Shown piece by piece: positions 34,458-44,273 of a stretch of DNA of 64,000 nucleotides (positions within the stretch are counted from its first letter, which is position 1; each line of letters opens with the position of its first letter). The notes below the pieces were generated by a model, which ran no database searches, had not been told where the DNA came from, and saw only the letters and a program-made list of their open reading frames with translations. Source of the DNA: Lachnospiraceae bacterium (lineage in GTDB: Bacteria > Bacillota > Clostridia > Lachnospirales > Lachnospiraceae); the NCBI GenBank assembly GCA_910576125.1, contig CAJTHM010000005.1, positions 1 through 64,000 of the forward strand, written 5' to 3'. The position numbers and the translations under genes were made by a program.

Positions 34458-35273
34458 ATGACAATCAGGGTTGCAATCTGCGATGATGAACCGAATATCA
34501 GAAGCCTGCTGGCCAGCCTGGTGCGGCGGCAGGATGAAACATGCGAAATCACGGAATATGGGGATTCCCAGACCTATCTGTCGGACAGGCAGGCGCATGA
34601 TCTGCTGTTTCTGGACATAGAACTGGGCGGCGGGACGGCGCAGGATTCCGGGAGCGGCGGAGAAACGGGCAGCGGAGCCGGGGCCGGTTCCATGAATGGC
34701 ATGGAGCTGGCCCGGAGGCTGCGGCAAATGCCTTTAAGCAGCCAGCCTCTCATCATTTTTGTCACAGGCTACGACAGCTATGTGTACCAGGCCTTTGACG
34801 TGGAGGCTTTCCAGTATCTGGTCAAACCTGTAAATCAGGCGCGCTTCGCGGAGACGTTCCGGCGGGCGGCGGAAAGAATTGCCGCCGCGGAAAAGCAGCG
34901 CCGAAGCACATTGGTCATCCAGACCGGCAGCACCAGCCGGACGGTGCCCCTGCAGGATATCTACTATGTGGAGAGCCAGGGCCATAAGCTTCTGTTGCAT
35001 TTAAAGGAGGGAAACCTGGAATACTATGGAAAGATCAGCCAGCTGGAACAGGAACTGCAGGGACAATTTTCCCGTATCCACAAGGGCTATCTCGTGAATC
35101 TTTCTTATGTGGAGGAATACAGCCGCAACCAGGTCGCGCTGGCAAATGGTGAAAAACTGATTGTTTCAAAGCGTAAATACGATGATTTTGTAAAGACACA
35201 CTTACGGTTCCTGCAGAGTCAGACAACATTGGCATCAAAATCCTTGCCCGCCGGAGATTCGGAATCTGCATAA
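34458..35273 (+). CDS. LytTR-family response regulator
   Basis: The receiver domain begins VAICDDEPNIRSLL, with the phospho-acceptor Asp in LLFLDIEL (about residue 54). It is interrupted right after that by a Gly/Ser-rich insert of about 25 residues (TAQDSGSGGETGSGAGAG), then resumes MNGMELARRLR and ends YLVKPVNQ. The C-terminal LytTR DNA-binding domain spans about residues 150-250 (YYVESQGHKLLLHL, FSRIHKGYLVNLSYVEEY). It is followed 26 bp later by its GHKL kinase. Confidence 0.9.
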   Translation: MTIRVAICDDEPNIRSLLASLVRRQDETCEITEYGDSQTYLSDRQAHDLLFLDIELGGGTAQDSGSGGETGSGAGAGSMNGMELARRLRQMPLSSQPLIIFVTGYDSYVYQAFDVEAFQYLVKPVNQARFAETFRRAAERIAAAEKQRRSTLVIQTGSTSRTVPLQDIYYVESQGHKLLLHLKEGNLEYYGKISQLEQELQGQFSRIHKGYLVNLSYVEEYSRNQVALANGEKLIVSKRKYDDFVKTHLRFLQSQTTLASKSLPAGDSESA

Positions 35274-35299
35274 TCCGGGAGGCAGATGCAGGAACCCAA

Positions 35300-36742
35300 A
35301 TGACCAAAACGGAGGAACCCTTGCAGGAGACCACTTTCATACTGCTGCACCAGATAGTCACAGGAATCGAGGCGTTTCTGTACGCGGCCTGCCTGGCAGC
35401 TTTTCTCAGGCCATTCATGAGCGGCGGGACAGAGGCTTTGGGAAGTATACGCAAAAAATCCCTTTTCGTGTTCTTCGACTATTCTTCCGTCTTCCTTATG
35501 GGCATGCTGCTCCCCGGCCACGGCACCTTGTACATGATGCTGGTGACGGCTCTGCTGATAGCTTCTTCAAGGTATCTGGGCATAGAGCGGAAGCTTCTGT
35601 TCCTTTTGAGCGTGCTCTTTTACTGCATCCGGCATCTGAGCCTGATGGTCACCCAAAGCGCGGACTACTTTTCCAATCGGCTCTTCCTGCTGGATGCGGA
35701 TACGCCGGAAAAGGTCTTCCTGGGCGCGTCATATAACTACCTGCTCACCGACGGGCTTATGTTCCTGTGCTTTGCGATCATGCTCCACGGGCTGGCCCGG
35801 CAGTTCCGAAAACAGGCGCTGACGCTGCATGTCAGAGAATTGTGCTACCTGCTTCTGACGCCGGTAACAGGCATCCTGTTCGTGAACATCACCCTGCGGT
35901 TCCTCCTCATAGCGGACGGGACTTCCATCTTCCAGCTCTACAAGCAGGTTCCGGCGGCGGTCTGCATCGTGCCCCTGCTGTCCTTTCTGTTCTACGCAGG
36001 AACACTGGCCGCAATCGCCCTCTGCCAGAAGACCGTCCTCCTCCAGGAAGAACGGGGCAAGCACTTCGCGGAACAGCAGCAGCTGGCCGCCATTCAGGAA
36101 CGGCTGGTCCAGATGGAGCAGATTCATGACGGCATACGCCGGATGAAGCACGAGATGCGGGGCCATATGGCCAACATCAAAGGCCTTGCGGAAAAGGGCT
36201 GCTATGAGGACATGGAACGGTATATCGCCAGGATGGATGAAAACATGCAGGTATTTGAATTCACTGTCTCCACAGGCAATGCCGTCACGGATGTAATCGT
36301 CAATGACAGGCAAAGGGCCGCTGCCAGGCTGGGCATCGACTTCAGCGCGGACTTCATCTGCCCGCCCCCGGAGGGGTATGATGTCTATGACATCGGCATC
36401 ATCCTGAACAATCTGCTGCAGAATGCCCTGGAGGCCTGCGAAAAGACTGAGGCGGGCCAAAGATATATCTCCCTCTCCGGCAGGAAGAAAAATCGGTTCT
36501 ACCTGATAGAAGTACGGAACTCTTTCGATGGGAATGTGACCTTCCATCCCCGGACCGGTCTTCCCGTTTCCTCCAAGGAGGCGCGTCCGGAAACCGGTTC
36601 TGCCATGTCCGCTGTTCTCCACGGCATCGGCTTGTCCAATGTGAAGCGGGAGGCGGAAAAGTATCGGGGAAACGTTGATATCAAAACGGAAGGGCATGAA
36701 TTCCAGGTAACGGTGCTGCTGCAGGAAAACCCCGCAGTCTGA
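35300..36742 (+). CDS. GHKL-domain sensor histidine kinase
   Basis: An AgrC/NatK-type kinase of 480 residues. It has about six N-terminal membrane segments (residues 10-235), a dimerisation helix with IRRMKHEMRGHMANIKGLAE (presumed phospho-His in KHEMRGH), and a GHKL ATPase domain with IILNNLLQNALEAC and GIGLSNVKREAEKY. Such kinases sense peptides or membrane signals. It pairs with the LytTR regulator directly upstream. Confidence 0.9.
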   Translation: MTKTEEPLQETTFILLHQIVTGIEAFLYAACLAAFLRPFMSGGTEALGSIRKKSLFVFFDYSSVFLMGMLLPGHGTLYMMLVTALLIASSRYLGIERKLLFLLSVLFYCIRHLSLMVTQSADYFSNRLFLLDADTPEKVFLGASYNYLLTDGLMFLCFAIMLHGLARQFRKQALTLHVRELCYLLLTPVTGILFVNITLRFLLIADGTSIFQLYKQVPAAVCIVPLLSFLFYAGTLAAIALCQKTVLLQEERGKHFAEQQQLAAIQERLVQMEQIHDGIRRMKHEMRGHMANIKGLAEKGCYEDMERYIARMDENMQVFEFTVSTGNAVTDVIVNDRQRAAARLGIDFSADFICPPPEGYDVYDIGIILNNLLQNALEACEKTEAGQRYISLSGRKKNRFYLIEVRNSFDGNVTFHPRTGLPVSSKEARPETGSAMSAVLHGIGLSNVKREAEKYRGNVDIKTEGHEFQVTVLLQENPAV

Positions 36743-36814
36743 GGCAGGCTTAACGCCATTCGCGGGTATGGGAGCACCTGGCGATTCCCCGGATAAGGGG
36801 AGAAAGGAGAGAAT

Positions 36815-37318
36815 ATGTATTTTAATGATTTCAGCATCAAAGAAGTGAACGCGTATTACGCCCGCAGGGGCGGCAGTCAGATGGCGAATATCGGCGGCCG
36901 TGCCAACATGGTCAGTTTCTCAGGCCTGATGGAGCAGGCTGCAGCCGCAAGGCGGGCCAGTGCCGCGGCCCGGACAGAAAGCGGGGCCCAAGGTTCCCAG
37001 GCGGCACAGAATACATCACGGACATCCCGTGCGCATTCCGCTCTGTACAGCAAAACTGCGCAGACACATTCTGCGGCAGAAAATAGGGCAACCCAGAAGA
37101 CAGATACATCTTCATCTGGGGACGCTTCTACACCGCCTGCTGCCTCCGGCGACAGCAATATCTGCTGTGAACAGTGCCATGCTGCCAATCAGCTGATGCT
37201 CCAGATGATGTCCCGGAACCTGTATTCCCAGAGCACTCTGGGATATCCGCTCACAGGATATGGCTCATGGACGGCCTATCAGAACATGGCGAACATGCTC
37301 GGCAACACTCTGTTCTGA
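36815..37318 (+). CDS. Ala/Ser/Thr-rich protein of unknown function
   Basis: A 167-residue protein with a good ribosome site (AAAGGAGAG). It starts MYFNDFSIKEVNAYYARRGG, has a low-complexity Ala/Ser/Thr/Gln middle (residues 45-110), and ends in an ordered segment with NICCEQCHAANQLMLQMMSR and aromatic residues. The CCxxC suggests metal binding or a disulfide. No signal peptide or membrane segment. No family is recognised. Confidence 0.6.
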   Translation: MYFNDFSIKEVNAYYARRGGSQMANIGGRANMVSFSGLMEQAAAARRASAAARTESGAQGSQAAQNTSRTSRAHSALYSKTAQTHSAAENRATQKTDTSSSGDASTPPAASGDSNICCEQCHAANQLMLQMMSRNLYSQSTLGYPLTGYGSWTAYQNMANMLGNTLF

Positions 37319-37321
37319 CAA

Positions 37322-37342
37322 AAGGGGGCATTCCGCCCCCTT
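37322..37342. terminator. Bidirectional terminator between convergent genes
   Basis: AAGGGGGC-ATTCC-GCCCCCTT hairpin between the plus-strand gene and the minus-strand permease, touching the permease stop. Confidence 0.65.
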
Positions 37343-38615
37343 ACAGTTTCTTTCCCATCTTCTTTCCGGTATTCCTGCCAGCAGGATTTTTCTTTTCCAT
37401 TTTTTTCTCTTCCACGCTGCCTGGTAATTTCCCGCTCCCTGTCTCCGCATCAGCTTCTTTCTTCCGCACTGCCGGGACCCCATTTCTGGCATTCCGGCTG
37501 TTCACGCTCTCCCTAAGCAGCGCATAGCAGGAGGATGTCAGCGGGATGAAGAACAGCATCCCTGAAATCCCGAACAGGCTGCCGCCTAAGCTGACCGCCA
37601 TCAGTACCCAGATAGCGGGCAGTCCCACGGAATTCCCCACCACTTTCGGATATATCAGGTTCCCCTCTATCTGCTGCAGCACCAAAAACAGGATGACGAA
37701 CCACAGCGCCTGCAGCGGATTGTCAATCAGAATCAGAAAAGCTCCCACAGCGCAGCCGATGAACGCGCCCACGATAGGAATCAACGCAGTGAACGCAATC
37801 AGCACTCCCACCATCAACGCATACGGCATCCTGAACAACGTCATGCTCACCACAAACATGGTGCCCAGAATCACTGCCTCCAGACATTGCCCGGTGATGA
37901 AACTGCTGAAATTCTTATATAAAAGGCTGCAGATTTCCAGCACCTTAGTTCCCACCGCCTCCGGCAGATAGGCCGAGAGAATCCGCCGTCCCTGGTCCTC
38001 CAGCCTTTCTTTCTGGGCCAGAATATAGATAGCGAAGATAAACGATATCACCACGTTCACGATACCCGATATGATGCCGCTGGCCACGCTGACCGTGGAA
38101 TTCAACACATCCCCGGCACCGTTTTTCAGGAAGTCGATGATGCTGTCCAGCACGGAATCCCATTTAATCTCCGTCAGTTCCAGCCTGTCTACCTGCTCCG
38201 TCAGCTCCGGATAATCTTTCATCAGCTGATTCAGGCTTTCCACTACCCTGTCGGTAAAGCCGGGAATCTTCTGGCCGATTTCAGTGGCAGTCTCCACCAC
38301 CTGGGGCACTACCGTTCCTACCACCACGGCTATCACCACTATCAAAGATACGATGGCGAGCACAAGGCACAAGGGTCTCTTGGCTTTCCCGGCGTTTTTC
38401 CCTCTCCAGCGTCCAAGCAGATTCTCCTCAAAAGCCCTCATGGGGATGTTCAGCACGAATGCCATGACCCCGCCCACCAGAAACGGCGATATGATGCCAA
38501 AGAAAAAAGCGATTCCCCGGAATACCGTCTCGCTGTATATGACCGCCAGCACCAGCAGTGCCGCCAATATCATCAAATGTCTTATTTGTCTTATTTTTCC
38601 TTTGCTGAATTCCAT
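37341..38615 (-). CDS. AI-2E family transporter (PerM/YdiK-like)
   Basis: A 424-residue membrane protein with about eight segments. It has the family motifs FGIISPFLVGGVMAFVLNIP near the start, and ALIPIVGAFIGCAVGAFLIL and QQIEGNLIYPKVVGNSVGLP near the end. The C-terminal tail (residues 375-424) is Lys/Glu-rich and cytoplasmic. The family exports autoinducer-2 or acts as ion antiporters, and the substrate here is unknown. Confidence 0.9.
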   Translation of the reverse strand: MEFSKGKIRQIRHLMILAALLVLAVIYSETVFRGIAFFFGIISPFLVGGVMAFVLNIPMRAFEENLLGRWRGKNAGKAKRPLCLVLAIVSLIVVIAVVVGTVVPQVVETATEIGQKIPGFTDRVVESLNQLMKDYPELTEQVDRLELTEIKWDSVLDSIIDFLKNGAGDVLNSTVSVASGIISGIVNVVISFIFAIYILAQKERLEDQGRRILSAYLPEAVGTKVLEICSLLYKNFSSFITGQCLEAVILGTMFVVSMTLFRMPYALMVGVLIAFTALIPIVGAFIGCAVGAFLILIDNPLQALWFVILFLVLQQIEGNLIYPKVVGNSVGLPAIWVLMAVSLGGSLFGISGMLFFIPLTSSCYALLRESVNSRNARNGVPAVRKKEADAETGSGKLPGSVEEKKMEKKNPAGRNTGKKMGKKL

Positions 38616-38620
38616 ACTCT

Positions 38621-41600
38621 TTAGCCTCCTGTTTTATCCTTTTCATTTTTACCACGGAGGATTTCATCCAGGGTCTGATACAGCTTATCCACTTCCACCG
38701 GCTTGGACAGATGTCCGTTCATGCCGCATTCCACAGATTTTTTCAAATCATCATCAAAGGCATTGGCCGACATGGCTACAATCGGTATGGTCCGGCAATC
38801 CTCCCTGTCCATGCCGCGGATTGCACGGGTTGCATCCAGGCCGTCCATCACCGGCATCATGATATCCATCAATATCACATCATAGGTGCCGGGGGGCGTG
38901 GAGCGGATGCGCTCTACAGCTTCCTTTCCATTAAAGACACAGTCTACCGTGAAATTCCTCTCTTCCAGCAGGCTTTGGGCAATCTCCACATTGATTTCAT
39001 TGTCCTCCACCACCAGAACCCGATAGCCGTCAAAAGAAATCTCCTCACGCTGCCCGTCATCCTCTACACACTCTCCCAGCGCAAGATATACCTGGAAACC
39101 AAACCTGCTGCCTTTTCCCACCTCGCTGTCCAGCCGGATGCTGCTCCCCATCATCTGCACCAGGCGGCTGCTGATGGAAAGCCCCAGCCCCGTCCCCTGC
39201 TGTTTCGAGGGGTTCCTGTCGGTGGACTGCTCAAAGGAGCGGAACACCCTCTCCCTGTCCTCTTCCGGGATACCGATTCCCGTATCCTGCACCGCAAATG
39301 AAATCAGAGCATTCCCATCCACAGTTTCTCTCTCCTGTATGGTCAGCGTTATCTTCCCCCCGGCAGGCGTGAACTTCACCGCATTCCCCAGCAGATTGAT
39401 CAGCACCTGGCTGATCCTCATCCTGTCTGCCGCCAGCCAGCGGTGCGTCAGGCTGATTTCCTGCACAAATTCAATCCCCTTCGCCACCGCCTGAGGCATT
39501 ATCAGTTCCCTTATAGTATCCAGCATCTCCTGCATGTCGAAATCATATTTCTCTAATTTCATTTTTCCGCTTTCGATTTTGGACATATCCAGGATGTCGT
39601 TGATCAGTCCCAGCAGGTACCCGGAGGAGGACTGTATCTTCTGCAGACAGTCCGTGATCCGCTCCTGGCTCTGATTCTGGTGCAGCGCAATCTCCGTCAT
39701 GCCAATGATACCGTTCATGGGAGTCCGTATCTCATGGCTCATGCGGGACAGGAATTCCGACTTAGCCTTGCTGGCGATATCATGCTGTTGCTGGTTCATC
39801 TGGCTCTGTATGACACTGCCGAGCTCTGCCAGATTCTGATATTCCTCCTGGGATTCCAATAGCGCCTGTTCCATACCCAGGATACAGATATTTCCCATAT
39901 AATTGCCATTATCATACATGGGCAGCGCCAGACCATACTGCCCCGGCGCGATGCTCAGGAAAGTCTGCAGCATTTCCCGGCGGCTGTCCTCCTCGGAAAA
40001 CCATTTCATCTTTTCCTGCCCCAGCCAGCCGCAGAAAGCCGCCCTGTCCTCTTCCTTATATTTTCTCACATTCTCCGACACGGCGCTGCCGTCTCTATGC
40101 CACTGGTACTCCAGATAATTCGAAGAAAAATCCGCCCGCAGCACAGATACCTGTGCTGCCTCCGCCCGATAGAGCCTGCCGATCTTCCGCAGCATCAAAG
40201 TCATCTGGGCCGGGAAATCCGCTCCCTTTCCAAACAGATTCAGCGCTATCGATACCAGGCTGACATCTTCGCCATAGTCCAGGCTGTTGACCTCCCGTCC
40301 CTGCAGCTCCGGAAGCCTTTCCCGCTCCGGCTTCGGAATATCCTCGTAAAAGATGTATGCTCCCTCTCTATCGGGAATCGCTCTCATCCTGGCCAGCTTC
40401 GCCATGCAAATCAGGGTCTCCGCCGTCTGTTCTCTTCCCCCGCAGGCCACACCTGCGCGTATATCCACAATGAAACGCTCCCTGTCAAAGACTGACGCGG
40501 CCTTTCCCAGCAGATTCTCCGTCCATTCCCCGGCTCTCTGCCTGTCCGCGTTTGCCAGCCATATGGCGAACTCATCTCCGTCCAGACGCAGCGCCACTGT
40601 CTCCTGCCGTTCCTGCACGGCATATGCCCGGCAGCAGTCGCGGGTCAGGCCTCCCAGCTCTTCCAGTATCATATCTCCAAATACGATACCGTTTTTCTCA
40701 TTGCATTCTTTCAGCTGGCCCACGAACAGAGTCACCATAGCGCCTCGATGCCCGCATGTGCTCCTGCATATTTCCAGCTGTTCCAGACCGGCGCTGAAAG
40801 TATACAGTCCCGTGATGCCGTCCGTGGCATTTCTTCTGCGCTGCCTGGCCTCCTTTTCTTTCTGTTCCTGGATATCCCGGATACTGCCCACCATCTTCCA
40901 CCGTCTGCCATCCGTGTCGTAGACCACCTTGCCGGAAATTGCCACCCACAGATAGTCCGAATCCTCGGGCCATTTCATCCGGAATTCCGCATACATTTTA
41001 TCTTCCCTGCTCTGCAGGGCCTTAATGGCCGCCGCCCTGTCCGCTTCATATATGTACTCGGAAGCGATGAATCCGCTCTCGGAATCCCTGCACTGCCATT
41101 GTCCGCTCATCGTCTCATGATTCACGATATCCAGTATATAGTTCTGCATATCATAGGAAAAGAACAAATCCTTGGAGGATTCCAGCGCCACCCGGTAACG
41201 CTCCTTTTCCTCCAAAAGGATGTTCTCGGCCTCTTTCTGCTGCTCCAGCAGATTTTTCACCACATCATACAGGGCATCTATCTCCAGGATATTCGACGGC
41301 CTGAACTCCTGAAGCCCCTCTCTTCCGTGGCTGATACACTGCATCAGCTGCTGGACCGGTCTCGTCAGAAACCTGACCAGAATGTAAATACCGAACACTC
41401 CGAAAATCAATCCGATGAGAATGGCGATCACCAGCCAGAGGTAGAGCTGACGGCTCATCCCAAAAAGGTCCTCCTCTGTATCCAGGCCTAAGAGCACCCA
41501 CTCCGTGTTCTCATAGGGAACATTGTTGCTGTACAGCCTCAGCGGACAGGCCACCGCATAGATATTCTGTCTGTCCAATCGGACATCCTGTACCTGTGAG

Positions 41601-42574
41601 AGATTGTCATAGCGCGTCTTCCGCAGCACCAGCTTCTCTCCCGCCGCCTGCGCCAGGTTGGAAAGGACTCCCTTGCCCACCATGGGCATGTATAATCCCT
41701 CGCTGTCCCTGACAGCCAGCAGATATCCCGACTGCTGCTGATCGTTCAGCTCGGCCACCGGGAAATAATCGTACAGAGTCCTGGCGGAAATCTCCACTCC
41801 CATCACTCCGTACACCTGTCCCTGATGCCTGAGCGGCAGGGAGTATGTAATCATCTCGTAGGAATCCGCGATTCCTTTCTCAAGGAAAAAGGGCAGAGAC
41901 CAATATCCCAAGTCGTCTGCATCCGCCCCGGCATATTCCGTTCCTGCCCGCCAGGGTTCATAGAAATAATTGTCCGCGGCGTCCTTCCCCTGTCCCTCCA
42001 TCCGGAAATGAGTCGTCCAGGAGGTATCCAGCGGGATATTCCACTTTCTGGAAAGCATCTTGCTGCCTCTCTCCAAAAGCAGATCCGTATTATTGGCGGG
42101 ATTGGTATACGGATCTGAATCCCGCACAAAAAAGCCCGCAAAATCCCCCGGCTCCTCCATATCCGCATCTGTCAGAATCAGAAAAATGCCGCTGGCAGAA
42201 TGTCTCTGCAGGATATCAAGGCATTCCGGGAAAAGCAGAGCCAGCAATTCGTTCTTCATCTCATCGGAGGCAAACAGCTCCTCCACGCTTATGTCCTCGT
42301 CCTGCAGATAGCCATGCAGAATTTCCTCTATGAGGCCCTCCTGCTCACAGACGGTGGCCCACTGCTGGTTCATGTCATTCTGCAGAATCACTTTTCTGTT
42401 TTCCACCATACGGTTCATCATGCTGACGGAATATTCCTCCAGCCTGCCCGCAACTCTCTTTATCACCAGCGTGCCGATGGTAATGACGCTCTGTGTCAGC
42501 ATGATGATAATCAGGGGAATCAGAAAAATCTTGAATATTGTCGCCTTTTTTCTGTCTCGCTTTTCGCTTTCCAT
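38621..42574 (-). CDS. Hybrid sensor kinase with Cache, PAS, GGDEF-like, GAF-like, HisKA, HATPase and REC domains
   Basis: A 1,317-residue membrane sensor. TM1 (about 12-33), a large extracytoplasmic Cache-like domain (35-375), TM2 (about 378-402), HAMP (405-455) and PAS (460-580) come first. Then a GGDEF-family domain with the signature altered to LDGDEF (about 664), a GAF-like region (775-940), HisKA with SHEIRTPMNGIIGMTE (His about 945), HATPase (1000-1165; GTGLGLSISSRLVQMM) and a C-terminal receiver with VLMDIMMPVMDG-like ILMDIMMPVMDG (Asp about 1234). It follows the solute-binding lipoprotein gene by 1 bp, so the two are co-expressed and probably form one sensing unit. Confidence 0.9.
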   Translation of the reverse strand: MESEKRDRKKATIFKIFLIPLIIIMLTQSVITIGTLVIKRVAGRLEEYSVSMMNRMVENRKVILQNDMNQQWATVCEQEGLIEEILHGYLQDEDISVEELFASDEMKNELLALLFPECLDILQRHSASGIFLILTDADMEEPGDFAGFFVRDSDPYTNPANNTDLLLERGSKMLSRKWNIPLDTSWTTHFRMEGQGKDAADNYFYEPWRAGTEYAGADADDLGYWSLPFFLEKGIADSYEMITYSLPLRHQGQVYGVMGVEISARTLYDYFPVAELNDQQQSGYLLAVRDSEGLYMPMVGKGVLSNLAQAAGEKLVLRKTRYDNLSQVQDVRLDRQNIYAVACPLRLYSNNVPYENTEWVLLGLDTEEDLFGMSRQLYLWLVIAILIGLIFGVFGIYILVRFLTRPVQQLMQCISHGREGLQEFRPSNILEIDALYDVVKNLLEQQKEAENILLEEKERYRVALESSKDLFFSYDMQNYILDIVNHETMSGQWQCRDSESGFIASEYIYEADRAAAIKALQSREDKMYAEFRMKWPEDSDYLWVAISGKVVYDTDGRRWKMVGSIRDIQEQKEKEARQRRRNATDGITGLYTFSAGLEQLEICRSTCGHRGAMVTLFVGQLKECNEKNGIVFGDMILEELGGLTRDCCRAYAVQERQETVALRLDGDEFAIWLANADRQRAGEWTENLLGKAASVFDRERFIVDIRAGVACGGREQTAETLICMAKLARMRAIPDREGAYIFYEDIPKPERERLPELQGREVNSLDYGEDVSLVSIALNLFGKGADFPAQMTLMLRKIGRLYRAEAAQVSVLRADFSSNYLEYQWHRDGSAVSENVRKYKEEDRAAFCGWLGQEKMKWFSEEDSRREMLQTFLSIAPGQYGLALPMYDNGNYMGNICILGMEQALLESQEEYQNLAELGSVIQSQMNQQQHDIASKAKSEFLSRMSHEIRTPMNGIIGMTEIALHQNQSQERITDCLQKIQSSSGYLLGLINDILDMSKIESGKMKLEKYDFDMQEMLDTIRELIMPQAVAKGIEFVQEISLTHRWLAADRMRISQVLINLLGNAVKFTPAGGKITLTIQERETVDGNALISFAVQDTGIGIPEEDRERVFRSFEQSTDRNPSKQQGTGLGLSISSRLVQMMGSSIRLDSEVGKGSRFGFQVYLALGECVEDDGQREEISFDGYRVLVVEDNEINVEIAQSLLEERNFTVDCVFNGKEAVERIRSTPPGTYDVILMDIMMPVMDGLDATRAIRGMDREDCRTIPIVAMSANAFDDDLKKSVECGMNGHLSKPVEVDKLYQTLDEILRGKNEKDKTGG

Positions 42575-42575
42575 T

Positions 42576-44036
42576 TTACCCCTGCTTTTCCACTGCCTGT
42601 CTCAGCGTCCCGCAAAAATCTTCGTACCACTCTTCAAAGGCTTCTTCTGTCACATAGCCGCCCGCAGCCTCTTCCAGGCTCTTCCCCTGTGCCAGGGCCT
42701 CTTCCACAGCCGCCCTGTCCGCAGCAGCCTTGTCCGCAAGATGGTATTCCAGCACTTTTCTGGCCGCCGAGCCGTTCTGAAAGCTCTTGTTCGTATACAG
42801 CGTCATATCGTCCATGGCCTTAAAAACAGAAACCAGGCAGTCATATGTCTTCGGAGCCACCTCCAGCCCCTGTTCCGCGATTACCTGATCCAGCTTCTCC
42901 GCGCTCCCTGCGTCCTTGCGCACCGGCAGATAGCCGGAGACACTGCCGAACCGCAGATTATTTTCCGCCTCCGTGAACCATTTCAGGAATTCTACAGCGG
43001 CATACTCGTGCTTCTCGTCAGACTTGCTGACCACCATGCCCGCGCCCTGCTGTACCGCGTAACGCTCTCCGCCCGCGAACACAGGCGCCTGCATCACGAT
43101 ATAGTCAATGGCATAGCTGCCGTCCTCCAGCTCCACCTGATTGGGAAAATACATGGCTGAGGCAGTGGAACCTGTGTAAGCCAGCAAGTCTCCCGTCTTC
43201 ACATCGTCGGAACGGAATGAGCCGTAGGCCCCGAAATACCCTTTGACCATAGGCACGTAGTAATTCTCCCAGAGACGGTGCAGCTCCTCCCTGGGCAGAT
43301 TCAAGGTCACCTGGCCGTTCTCCACGTGGAAAATCTCCACTCCCAGCTGATGCATGCCGATGACGAAATAATTGGCCACCGCGTCCCTGCCGTAAAACGC
43401 CCTGCCGTCCCCCGGCACATCCGGTGTCTGGCTGTCCGTCCATTCATAGTATTTCTGTGCCACGGCGGTGATGCCCTCCATAGTCTCCAGATCCCCGAGA
43501 GAGGCGCCTGTCGCCGCCGCAAAGGCTTCCCAGTCCGTCCTGTTGATCATCATCATTTCCGTGGATTTCGCCACGGGAAAAATCCGCAGGGATCCGTCCG
43601 ATGCGATGCGTCCCTCTTCTATGTAGGAGTCCACATACTTTTCCAGTTCTTCCTTGTCCATATAGTCCGACAGATTGGCCAGAGCGCCCGCCTGCTCCAC
43701 TTCATAGGCGGTATCCGCATAAGAGGAGAACAGATCCGGCATGGGATCGGCCCCCACTTCTCCATTGATAGCCTCCCGCACCGCGGTCTCTAAATCCGAT
43801 ACAGAGCCCTGGCTGTAGCCCTGCACATAAATTCCCTTTTCCCTGCCTGCGGTATCGTTAAACTCCTCCACCAGCGCGTCAAACGCCGCCTGCTGGGAAC
43901 CGTTATAATAATGCCATACTGTCAGGGAAACAGGATTGCCGGGATCCAGCGGATTCTTATTCCCGCATCCTGTCAGACCAAAAAACAACACTGCCGTTAT
44001 GCACAAAATTCCGGCTTTCTTTTTACTGTTTTTCAT
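42576..44036 (-). CDS. Extracellular solute-binding lipoprotein (sugar-type)
   Basis: A 486-residue exported protein with lipobox FFGLTGC (lipidated Cys about residue 21). It has a bacterial family-1 solute-binding fold (VSLTVWHYYNGSQQAAFDALVEEFN, later FLKWFTEAENN and SGYLPVRKDA). ATG 44036 follows GGGAGGT; the longer upstream frame is rejected. No ABC permease genes accompany it. The next gene is the hybrid sensor, so it may present a ligand to that sensor instead of to a transporter. Confidence 0.88.
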   Translation of the reverse strand: MKNSKKKAGILCITAVLFFGLTGCGNKNPLDPGNPVSLTVWHYYNGSQQAAFDALVEEFNDTAGREKGIYVQGYSQGSVSDLETAVREAINGEVGADPMPDLFSSYADTAYEVEQAGALANLSDYMDKEELEKYVDSYIEEGRIASDGSLRIFPVAKSTEMMMINRTDWEAFAAATGASLGDLETMEGITAVAQKYYEWTDSQTPDVPGDGRAFYGRDAVANYFVIGMHQLGVEIFHVENGQVTLNLPREELHRLWENYYVPMVKGYFGAYGSFRSDDVKTGDLLAYTGSTASAMYFPNQVELEDGSYAIDYIVMQAPVFAGGERYAVQQGAGMVVSKSDEKHEYAAVEFLKWFTEAENNLRFGSVSGYLPVRKDAGSAEKLDQVIAEQGLEVAPKTYDCLVSVFKAMDDMTLYTNKSFQNGSAARKVLEYHLADKAAADRAAVEEALAQGKSLEEAAGGYVTEEAFEEWYEDFCGTLRQAVEKQG

Positions 44037-44175
44037 CTTTACCTCCCATGCGCCTGCTTTTTCATTATCTTTCATTCTAGCATACCCCTTATATATTTTC
44101 AATAAAACTATCGTCTTTCCAAGCAAAAAAGGAACTTACTTCGACCACAGCCTAACGTAAATTCCTTTTAAGCAG

Positions 44176-44259
44176 TGCAGGTAGCCGGACTTGAACCGGC
44201 ACGGAGTCGCCCCCGAGAGATTTTAAGTCTCTTGTGTCTGCCTATTCCACCATACCTGC
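44176..44259 (-). tRNA. tRNA-Leu (anticodon TAA)
   Basis: Minus-strand cloverleaf: GCAGGTA acceptor paired with TACCTGC, anticodon loop CTTAAAA, a long variable arm (CGGGGGCGACTCCG) and T arm GCCGGTTCAAGTCCGGC. CCA not encoded. Confidence 0.96.
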
Positions 44260-44273
44260 ATATTCAAAATGAA

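Noticed and set aside
35729..36697. 322-codon frame opposite the GHKL kinase
   Set aside because: Shadow of a clear kinase gene.
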